Assembly (NCBI GenBank): GCA_030247885.1 | Contig: JAPDRO010000009.1 | Location: 806,001-870,000, forward strand | Source of the DNA: Taxawa tesnikishii (nom. ined.) | Lineage: Eukaryota; Ascomycota; Dothideomycetes; Dothideales | DNA length: 64,000 nt | Reading direction: 5' to 3' | Shown: one piece after another, positions 56,111 to 64,000 of the stretch | How positions within the stretch are numbered: the first letter of the stretch is position 1 | Layout of the letters: each line of letters begins with the position of its first letter | Made by a program: the position numbers and the translations under genes | Notes under the pieces: model-generated | The model's input: the letters and a program-made list of their open reading frames with translations, nothing else | Database searches by the model: none | What the model was told of the DNA's origin: nothing

Positions 56111-57523
56111 TCAGTGTCCTCCTCGCGGACTCTGCCGCCACCTCTTCATGTTCCTCACGCTCGCATTGACTACGACGTAGCGGTTGGCCTTCGGGTCGTA
56201 GAAAGCCTGGATGTCGAACAGCACTCTCGCCCTCTGGCCCTTGACCTCGACGAGCCCGGACACGACAAAGGTGCCCCGCGGCGGCTCCATCTTCTCCGGC
56301 ATCCAGGAGCGTGCGAAGGCGCTGCCGAAGACGTGCATGGCGATGGGCATGTCCAGGCCAGCTGCACTGGGGAGGGGAGCCTTGACCGTCCATGGGAGGC
56401 GTCGGCCGTCCGGTACCTCGGTTGACTGTGCAGGGGCAGAGTCGTTAGGGGACGATTGGGCGCTGGACGACTTCATGCCTCCGCTTTCCGAAGAAGCCAC
56501 GGCGCCGGCGCCAGCGCCAGGGTCCGTCTGTGCCTTGCTGATGCCTGCTTGCTTTCCTTGGTGTGCTGCGATCATCTGTAGCATGTGCTGATACTTTGCT
56601 TCGCGGCTGCCCGGCTCCGGTTTCCTCTCGATCCCAAGCGCTTCCATCACTCGCCAGTAGTTTATATCGAAGAGTACTCGAGTTGTTGCCCAGAGACCGT
56701 TGAAGGCGGCTGTCGGCCACAAAGCACGTTTCGTCCGGTGGTATTGCTCGGGTGAGAGGCGCTGGTCGGAGAGGGCGATGAAGTCGTCGGCGATCTCGAT
56801 GCCGGTTCGAACGTACTCTTGCGGTGGGCCTAGGAAAGGTCAGCGATCGCGGTTTCACGGCAGAAGGGTTTGTTACGAAGAAACTAACCGTCAGGGAAGT
56901 TGATATCCAACCAGACCTTCCCAACCTTGGGATCCTTCCCGATCTGGCGCGCAATAGCTGGATGTTGTAGCGTTCCGTCGTACACTATCCCAACAAGCTC
57001 CTCTGTAGACTCACGTCAGTCTTGTTCCCGTTCTCACACCTCCTTCGATGTGCAACATACTGTGCAAAGCCTTGTGCTTATTTGAGTCCTTCGCGATCTT
57101 GATGAATTCCTGCCATTCCGGATCCGAGCCCTTGTAGAAAGTGCGCGGCAACTTTTTCGCCCAGGTAAGTGGTATGAAGGTGGAGTCCTCGTCCGCGAAC
57201 TCGGATTCCTCCTCATCCTCGCCCTCTTCTTGCTCCACTCTTGCGTGTTCCTCTGCGTAACGCTCCTGTGTCGTCACCTCAACTTGCACGTCCATGTCCT
57301 GAAGAAGCCAACGCATGTAGCCTATTGTACAGCCGGCGTAGAGGGCGAAAGTGGCCAGCCGGCGCGGCGTGAAGCCCGCCGGCTTGAAGCGGACGGATTG
57401 CACCTGGACATTGTCGCCGGGTTGCACTGTTCGTCGCAGTAGTCCTGAGAAGGGGCGTCGCGCAGGCTGGAGGACGGGTGGGACTGTTGTCCGGAGGGCG
57501 GTGAGTCGCGGTGATCGGAACAT
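56111..57523 (-). CDS. predicted mitochondrial inner-membrane protein of unknown function
   Basis: Exons 57523-57040, 57002-56889, 56829-56111; introns 37 and 59 nt; 1317 nt, 438 residues. A basic presequence (MFRSPRLTALRTTVPPVLQP, RRPFSGLLRR) precedes one membrane helix (LATFALYAGCTIGYMRWLL), an acidic stretch (EQEEGEDEEESEFADED) and a conserved-looking domain: TFIPLTWAKKLPRTFYKGSD, ELVGIVYDGTLQHPAIARQI, KVWLDINFPDGPPQEYVRTG. A low-complexity Ser/Ala insert is followed by a second conserved part (MHVFGSAFARSWMPEKMEP, RARVLFDIQAFYDPKANRYV). I do not recognise the family. The 37-nt intron (57003-57039) is unusually short but has GT/AG ends and a CTGAC branch, and keeps the frame. Confidence 0.8.
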
Positions 57524-57908
57524 GTGCGTTGGAGGCGTGTGAGATGGAGCGGAGGAGAGGGAGAGTTGGAGAAAGGGCGAAAGTGGGTTGTTGACCTTGA
57601 TCCGTGAAAGCTGTGGTGAGCGAGAACAGACAAAAGAAACGCTGGGACGGGTATCTCAATAGTAAGAAAGAAAAAAAGTAGAGTGGGTGGCTGTGGTTGT
57701 TTTCGTGGCATGAATGGATGGATGGATGGTTGGTAGGCTGATCGTCGTCCACCGGAGGAGGGGCGGCGAACGTCTCGGCAAGTTCCAGGCCGCATACGGG
57801 CACAGACAACGTCAGTTCAGGAAGTTGCCTTATCAGGCACACCCTTTACTCTTGAGGGGAGAGAGAGAGACACACACAGAGAGAAAGATACAAGTACCAC
57901 ACGCTACC
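57524..57908. promoter_or_regulatory. divergent promoter region
   Basis: Spacer between the mitochondrial protein gene and the Vps3844 gene. It contains GATG repeats (about 57713-57729) and a GA/CA-rich run just before the plus-strand start (about 57856-57890). Confidence 0.4.
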
Positions 57909-59116
57909 ATGAGGATATCCACAAGCTTATGGCTGCCCGCCCTGGCAAGCCTCGTTCAGGCGGAACTGGGCTTCCTGACCATCACCCAGTCGCCCAAGGA
58001 CCGCCAGATCGACGCCCTCAAGACCACAATCACCGCAGACACGGCGAGATTGATCATAGCATCGCGCCTCGGTCTGGAGCACTTCCACAGTCTAGGAGAG
58101 GCAGACGACAGTACTCTCCAGGCAATCAACGACTTCGGTGGGGAGCGGCAGCGGCTCTTCACCTCCGGCCCCCAGCAATCCATCGCCGTGCTTCTGGGGC
58201 AAGACATCAAGCTGGACGGTGCGTGTTGACGGGGCAATATACACACATGGCAACGAGATCACTGCTGACGCCCAGTTAGACGTGCCACGCCCATTCGTCA
58301 GCGAACACAACATCCACCTCGAGATCGAGAATGCGCCAAATGCGGACGCAAACCGGCGATTCCTCAGCGACCTTGCCACGCAGTCTAGCTTCGGAGATGC
58401 CTTTGAGATGAAGCAATACACAGATGCCGAGGTATGCACTTGGTCAGACTGTGAGGATAGGATGCGAAAGATTGACAACCCTGCAGGCTTTTGCAAACGC
58501 CTTTGTCAAGATGCAGTCTCAGTACGACGCCGTTATCGCACTGGCAATGCCCAAGACCAGCCACTCCAAGTCCGCGAGCTGGGGCACATACTCCATGCCA
58601 GCGCAAGCCGGCTCGCTGCAAAAGCGCCGCCAGCCCGTCGAAGAAGCACCTCTCTCCGACTCCACGCACTCCCACCCCAGTGACGCAGCGACTCTAACTC
58701 CCAACACTCCTTCCATCTTCGCCAACAACTCCAAGCCCTTGAAGGGCATCCTCCCACACTGTTTCTCCTCGCTCTCGGCCTGCCAGAGCACGACCCGCAA
58801 CTGCACCGGCCACGGCTCCTGCCGCCTCCAGTACACGGACAAGGATGCTGGAAAGAACGGTGCGGGTGCGCCCTGCTACAGCTGTGCCTGCACTGCTGAC
58901 GTGCGCACAAATGCCGACGGCACCAAGAAGACTACACGCTGGGGTGGCCCGGCTTGTCAAAAGAAGGACGTCGTCATGCCGTTCTGGCTGCTGGCTGGTT
59001 TCACCGTCGTTCTCGTCTCCGTGGTCAGCTGGGGAATCGGTCTGCTTTACACCATGGGCTCTCAGGAGCTCCCGAGCGTCATCGGGGCTGGTGTCAGTGG
59101 TCCACCAAGGCGGTAG
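57909..59116 (+). CDS. Vps3844-domain type I membrane protein
   Basis: Family with the DUF3844/Vps3844 C-terminal domain, secretory-pathway or vacuolar membrane proteins of uncertain role. Exons 57909-58218, 58280-58431, 58487-59116; introns 61 and 55 nt; 1092 nt, 363 residues. Signal peptide MRISTSLWLPALASLVQA; luminal region LGFLTITQSPKDRQIDALK; then the EGF-like Cys block CFSSLSACQSTTRNCTGHG, CYSCACTADVRTNADGTKK, WGGPACQKKDV. A single membrane helix PFWLLAGFTVVLVSVVSWGI and a short cytosolic tail follow. The first acceptor is CAGTTAG, not the nearer CAG, because only it keeps the frame (KLD|DVPRPFVSEHN). Confidence 0.88.
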
Positions 59117-59380
59117 GTTCGAAGACTAGACGAACGACTGGCCGGGGAGAAGGAAGTGTACGAACTACGTTGACCGTTGGACTTTTCCCCCTTTCAGATA
59201 TCATTGAGCGTACGGGGCGATCACAATCTAGAGTTCGCTTGACTCTCAACCGTCGATACCATGATTTTGCAGTGTACAGAAAGGCGCAATTCAAATTTTA
59301 ACATCAAAAGACCCAAAAACAAAAGGCCACGCATCGCAATCCGTTTCCCGCACTACCGCCATACCGTCACCACTCCCGTC

Positions 59381-62336
59381 TCATTCCTTCAACGTGAAGC
59401 CCAGCTCGTCCCTCCGATCATCCGTCAGCCTCCCCCACTCGAGCAACAGCCTGAAGAAGTAAATCTCCATATCTTCCTTCCTGAGCACCCGCCCCGCCCA
59501 CTCCCGCCCCTTCTCGGCAATAACCTCCGCCTCCTTCTCATGCGCGGGCGCCCCGACCACGCCCCCACCCGCCCGGCCCTCCCAGCCCATAAAATACGCC
59601 AACGTGCTCCAGAACCCGTGACCCCTCAGGTCGAGCGGGACGAAGTGCAACCAAGGCGTGAGACGGCTGTCGTACCACTCCCTGAACAGCGCGGCCTTGA
59701 ACGGCAGGGAGCGCGAGTGGAGGAAGGGCAGGAAGCGGCCGCTGAAGCCGGCGCCGTCGAGGTCGAGGAGGTAGCGGTAGGACCAGTGGGACTGGAAGTC
59801 CGAGGGTGTGGCCAGGGGCGCGAATTCCTGCGCCTGCGCCTCGCAGTCGGGGCCGCCGCAGCGGGCGATGAAGTCCACAATGTGCACGTCCGTGGCCAGG
59901 TGCTGCGTCAGCGTGGCGGACGAGAGGGAGGCGTAGGCGTGTCGTTTGCCGTCTTTGTGAAGGAGGAGCACGGGCTGCGGCGGGGTGGTGTCGTTGATGT
60001 TGTTGGCGAGGTGGATGAAGCGTTGGCGCGCCATTCCCATCCAGGTCCCAGAGCCGGGCGAGACGCCTTCAGAGGTGGCGCCGCGCCAGAAGAGCGTATT
60101 GTTCTTGTCCGCGAAGGGCGGGTCCGGGTGCTCGTCGTTGGGGTCGTATTTGACCTTGTCCATATAGTTCCATGCGGATGGGTACAAAATGTCGTTGTAC
60201 CCGTAAGCTTTCGATTGCGAGAAGACGGGCAGCAGCTCGTGCGAGGCTTTGAATGCGGCTGGGGAGAGGTATAGCCCGTGAAGGTTGGCCATGTCCGGTT
60301 GGTAGCATATGTCGGCGCTCTGGGTCCAGTTTGCGAGGAAGCCGCCCAAGGAGTGCGGGTAGGTGCACGAGCTGCATAGACGGCTTGTGTCCCAGTGGCG
60401 TTGGGTACGTGCAGGTGAATTGGGTGGACACCCAACGTTTCCGAAATCGTAGAACGTGCGTTGGAAGGACATCTCGCGAAAGGGCCGTTCTGGGTTCGGC
60501 TCTTCAGGAATCGGCTTCCAGGTCTCACTACGTTCTTTGCTGAACTCGTCTTTCATCTGGTTGTTGAAGTCTGCTCCTCGTAGGCCGATGTCTCGCATAG
60601 GCTCGACCTTTTCGTAGGGTACGGCGACACGGCACTCGTCATTCAGATTGAATCCCAGGTCCATGTCTGGCAGCCATTGTCCAAAACGGTCAATCATGCT
60701 GATTATGCCGTCGAGCATCCACCGATGGGTCGGCATGACGTTCGGACTGATCTCTGCCTTGCCGTTACGGATGCTGATGCCTGCTACATCGTTCCAAGGG
60801 TTCGATATGGCGTCCCAGGTACGCTGTCTGATTTCAGCGGGAGGCAATGCCCAGAATGGCAGAACATCTCGATTTATGCTGTCAAAGTCGTCTATGATTG
60901 TTGCATTGCGAGTTACGGCATACTCATACCACTGCGCAAAGCCTGGGGGCGGGGAACGATTGTAGCGCTGGTGGTAATTGGTAACGGCAGCTTTCAGATC
61001 ATCGCTCGAATGTGCTAGCTTCAAGTACGTTTCGTGTTGTTTGGCGGCTTGGTACGTGAGCATGTCAATGGGATGGTAGTTTGCCACGGGGTTCTTCGTG
61101 AACCACAGGCCAGTGCGCACGGTGAAAAGTGCCAACAGCAACACGTAAACCCAAGCCGATACTGGATGGGTAGTGGATCGCTGAGTTGGTCTGTGACCGC
61201 TCTCGGTCGATGTATGGGTGTTGCAGTAAGTCGCAAATGCCAGGAGTGCCAAGCAGAAGAACAGATAGGATAATCCACTTGGTCCAGAAGGGAATGGGTG
61301 TATGTCGCGCCAGGACCAGGCAAGAGCCGTCGTGGAAGTCATCACGAATACCGTGACAGCGGCAGTGGTCATGGCGCCGTAGTACGATATCTAGAACGTC
61401 AGTAGGCGCCGGTCGCGCTTGAGCGTGTCTGGGTGGACTTACCGATAATAGCGCGGATAGCACAACCAGGCAGACAAGAGAATCCAACTTCACCAAACTC
61501 CATGCAAAATGCTGAGGCAGCGTCGAAATCCAACGGCGGTCATCAGGCACGAAAACATAATACATGACTCCCGCTATGCAAAAGACGACTGAGGCAAGCT
61601 GTGAACGCATCAGCTCAGCTCGTCATTCGAAGCAACGTAGGTGAGCTTACCACAAAAGCCAACCCAACAGCAGCGAAACGCCTACCGCCCGGTCCGTGTT
61701 GATGAGCAGAGCCGCTTCGAATAAGGTAGTCGGCACAAAACGCCAGGAAGAAATCTAGCAAAGATCCAAGAATCTGTAAAGCAGGTAATACACGCCTTGC
61801 TGAAGACAGGCCCGGGCAAATGTATGTCGATCCGGGTGGTATGCTTGTCTGTGTGATGAAAAGAGAGCTGACACCTAGGAGCAGTGTCGGTATCAAGCAA
61901 CGATACAGGCTCCGCATGATGCGCCGCTCGACGACATTGTATATGTTCCCGTCGTGTGCGTCCTCTGTACTGTTCTTCGCTTGTCTTTGCACGCTCCAGT
62001 AGTCTAGAATCGCAAAAGCGAATGGGACGAGTTCCTAATGGGCGTCAGCGGTGCCAGTAGAGACTAACCAGGAATGCGGCTTACGCTATACCCAAAACCG
62101 GCGCATTGTATGTCCTTCAGCACTCGCCTAAGAATCTCCACTCGGAGACACAAGGCTATCACGAGCGCGAAAAAGACAAGTCGCAGCTTGCCTGGGCCAG
62201 ATACTTGACGGGTGTCGTTGCGATCCGGCGATGGTTCACGGGATCCATGTGGCCGACCCAAATCATCCAGCGGTACGGCAGAGTATCTCTGCGCCGGATT
62301 GCTGCCGCCGAGCGACTTTGGAAGAATCCTGGGCAC
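59381..62336 (-). CDS. GT90 (CAP10-like) glycosyltransferase
   Basis: Relatives include Cryptococcus Cap10 and xylosyltransferases that act in the Golgi. Exons 62336-62085, 62034-61651, 61598-61443, 61390-59381; introns 50, 52, 52 nt; 2802 nt, 933 residues with no frame break. The first about 400 residues carry several membrane helices (LVFFALVIALCLRVEIL; CLIPTLLLGVSSLFITQ; LVCLVVLSALLSI; AWVYVLLLALFTVRTGLW). The catalytic part follows: PPPGFAQWYEYA, DDFDSINRDVLPFW, NNTLFWRGATSEG, and the signature RYLLDLDGAGFSGRFLPFL. An N-terminal multi-pass region before a GT90 domain is common in filamentous fungi. Confidence 0.9.
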
Positions 62337-63154
62337 AAGAGCGGCTGCAATGCCTACGGAAGCGAGGATTGGTATAGCTGCGTGGACTGGCCGATCTGAA
62401 ACCCCTTTAGCAACGCACCATTGTGAAGTAGGTCACAAGGTTCTACCCAGAGCAAAAGATCCTTGCGTGTTCAACGGCAAAAGTATTGTCCCTATCACCA
62501 GTCCGCTTTTTGCTGGTCAGTCGCATGTTCCTGGCGATAGTTCGGCGCGTACATACCACAACGACACCGGTCTGAGATTATCCATTTCGCTATAAGTGAT
62601 GCCAATAGATGCAATTTCAACATGATCTCGACTCTTCTTAACGAGAGGGGTTTGCTACCTCATACCGCCGATTCTTTTGGTACCAATTCCCAAAAGAACA
62701 AGAATGCCGTGAGGATCACAATGCGCGACTCAAGATGCGATGTAGTTCGCACGGGGAGCATGAAAAGAAGAGTACATTCGTTGATGGCAGAGAACTATAC
62801 CGGAGTTTGGGCAAAGGAGGCAAGCACGAGCATCTTCCAATTCTGGATAGGGAGGATTGCCAGGGTAAGTGAGCGCTAAACCAGTTTTGACTTGGTAGGC
62901 TTTAGCCGGACGTTCGAATTTCTGTCACTGTTAATTCCCTCGACCTCAATGATGAGACAGAAAACACTTCCCGTTGTGCCTTTTAGCGAAACTGTAGCAA
63001 TGTTTGAAGATCTGTGGTAGCCTACATATTCAAGATCCCGCAAGAGCGCACTGCTCGAGAAACGTGTTACTATATATAATATCTATATTAAACTATCTAT
63101 CAATAAGCGCGTATCTTGCCGGTCCACTGGCTTGACTTACTACAATTCAACCCC
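62337..63154. other. gene-free region upstream of the GT90 gene
   Basis: Includes the GT90 promoter and the flank of the tRNA gene. An AT-rich block (about 63068-63105, TATATATAATATCTATATTAAAC) lies 50-90 nt before the tRNA. No protein gene is supported. Confidence 0.4.
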
Positions 63155-63243
63155 GGTTACGTGGTGTAGGGGTAGCATGTATCGTTGTGGTCATCCGACT
63201 AGCAACTTCCGATCCGACCCTGGTTCGATTCCAGGCGTAGCCA
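63155..63243 (+). tRNA. tRNA-His (GTG anticodon) with an 18-nt intron
   Basis: The acceptor stem GGTTACG (63155-63161) pairs with CGTAGCC (63236-63242), discriminator A63243. The T arm is CCTGG-TTCGATT-CCAGG, and the D-arm region TGGTGTAGGGGTAGCA fits the A box. The anticodon arm TATCG-TTGTGG has GTG at 63187-63189 after T33. The extra TCATCCGACTAGCAACTT (63191-63208) before C38 and the 3' stem half CGATC is an intron at the usual 37/38 position. T27-C43 is a mismatch. T-rich sequence after 63250 may terminate Pol III. Confidence 0.88.
63191..63208 (+). other. tRNA-His intron
   Basis: 18-nt insertion between position 37 and 38 of the tRNA; its exact edges could shift by one base. Confidence 0.7.
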
Positions 63244-63651
63244 TAAACGCTTTCCTTTTGCCCCTGGATGGATATACTTTGCTGCACCGGTCGTCGTATG
63301 CAAATACTGATCGATTTTTGTACTGATGGATGGATGGAAGGAAGCAGAGCTTGTGGCTGTTGCTGTAAACTGCTCCCTCAGGGTATGCGGGGGCTAGATA
63401 AGCTCCATGGACGTACAACGATGATGAGCAGTCTTCACTTAAAAGCAACAACCATCTTGGACATGTACATAGTCAAAAGGAACCCGGCGTATTGTTGATG
63501 TTTCTCTTTGATAGGCATTGATTATATATACTTTTGGTACAGTATCACCAGGCGATCGATCGGCTTCCATGGCCTCCCAACAACCTCCAGAAACGCTAAA
63601 ACGCTACAAATCAAAGCATGCATAGGTTCTCCCCATACGATCTGCCCTTCC
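63244..63651. other. intergenic between tRNA and the alcohol dehydrogenase
   Basis: About 400 nt, probably the 3' UTR of the dehydrogenase. An open frame antisense to the tRNA and this region is not a gene (see rejected items). Confidence 0.4.
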
Positions 63652-64000
63652 TTAGGACTCCTTGGGGTAGAGGACAGCCCTGTACCTGACGTTGCCCTCG
63701 TCCAGCCTCTTCATGGCCTCGGTAATGCCCTCCTCGGTCATGTCGAAGCGCTGCGTCATAGGCTTGATCTTGTGGTGGGCGGCGAAGGCCAGCATGCGCT
63801 GGTGAATATGGCGTGGGGCGACGACGGAGCCCTGGATGGTAAGGCCGTTGGAGAGCAGTGGCATGTATGGGATAGCGAAGTCACCCTCGGCGACGGAGAG
63901 AGGGAAGACGGTAGCGCCTGGAGCGAGGATGGGGAGGTACAGGTTCCAGTCCGGCTGGAAACTGGTGGTGACGAGGAGCTGGTTGATGGGCTTCTTGACA
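63652..64000 (-). CDS. zinc-type alcohol dehydrogenase, C-terminal part
   Basis: The gene runs out of the window at 64000; only the last 115 codons or so are seen (stop 63652-63654). KKPINQLLVTTSFQPDWN, PILAPGATVFPLSV, PYMPLLSNGLTIQGSVVAPR and MLAFAAHHKIKPMTQRFDMT are typical of the NADP-dependent cinnamyl/YahK-like medium-chain dehydrogenases. The C-terminus is GNVRYRAVLYPKES. The catalytic zinc residues lie outside the window, so activity cannot be judged. Confidence 0.85.
   Translation of the reverse strand, partial: VKKPINQLLVTTSFQPDWNLYLPILAPGATVFPLSVAEGDFAIPYMPLLSNGLTIQGSVVAPRHIHQRMLAFAAHHKIKPMTQRFDMTEEGITEAMKRLDEGNVRYRAVLYPKES

Noticed and set aside
59261-60274. Long plus-strand open frame (337 codons)
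   Set aside because: It is antisense to the GT90 catalytic domain in GC-rich sequence, Arg/Glu/Val-rich and without domains.
63191-63451. Minus-strand open frame ending near ATPGIEPGSD
   Set aside because: IEPG is the usual false translation of an antisense tRNA T arm; it overlaps tRNA-His.
1-64000. Transposons, LTR elements, viral relics, CRISPR
   Set aside because: No transposase, reverse transcriptase, capsid or integrase-like frames, no long terminal repeats and no regular spacer arrays were recognised by eye.

Overview
This window is nuclear DNA of a filamentous ascomycete, most likely a dothideomycete. Genes are densely packed on both strands. Introns are mostly 45-70 nt, with GTRAGT-like donors, CTRAC/GCTGAC branch sites and CAG/TAG acceptors. 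The gene set is typical of Pezizomycotina: a two-domain thioredoxin reductase, RTC4, a DUF726 lipase-like protein, a GH16 glucanase with apple-like modules, a GT90 enzyme, Par32-like and Vps3844 proteins. No virus, LTR element or other intact mobile element was seen, and no CRISPR or prokaryotic feature.

Layout. 0-10 kb: 3' end of an unrecognised gene, thioredoxin reductase (TRR1), an unnamed coiled-coil protein, an Atg14-like autophagy subunit and a long DUF726 protein. 10-22 kb: UTP23, protein phosphatase methylesterase (PPE1), mitochondrial adenylate kinase (ADK2), MDM38/LETM1, a TMEM14 protein with an 8-nt microexon, RTC4 and RCL1. 22-32 kb: a seven-exon glycine-rich RNA-binding protein, a conserved unknown protein, inorganic pyrophosphatase with a second, mitochondrial start, mL53 and the Golgi-to-ER SNARE SEC20. 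32-44 kb: a 1,763-residue secreted GH16/apple protein, an SRR1-like protein, an isochorismatase, a gene-poor stretch holding a truncated amino-acid permease and imperfect repeats, and a small protein with a possible PP1-docking motif. 44-64 kb: PTC7-type phosphatase, CBS-pair protein, mitochondrial phosphate carrier, Par32-like protein, SEC66, NPL4, a mitochondrial membrane protein with a 37-nt intron, Vps3844, a GT90 glycosyltransferase, an intron-containing tRNA-His and the 3' end of an alcohol dehydrogenase.

How the genes relate. They are mainly housekeeping genes, not a cluster. Two themes recur. Many products serve mitochondria (ADK2, MDM38, mL53, PTC7, the phosphate carrier, the 56-57 kb protein, and probable second isoforms of TRR1 and pyrophosphatase). 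Others serve ER and vesicle traffic or ERAD (SEC20, SEC66, NPL4, Vps3844, ATG14).

The strongest global observation is technical. Ten conserved genes are interrupted by sixteen frame breaks, each equal to one missing base and usually in a homopolymer. Fifteen lie in the first 32 kb. In every affected gene the spliced length becomes a multiple of three if exactly that many single bases are restored. This points to indel errors in the assembly and not to dead genes. The most interesting biology is an apparent non-AUG mitochondrial leader on TRR1, two in-frame AUGs giving a mitochondrial leader on pyrophosphatase, two alternative C-termini for NPL4, the TMEM14 microexon, and the modular GH16/apple protein.
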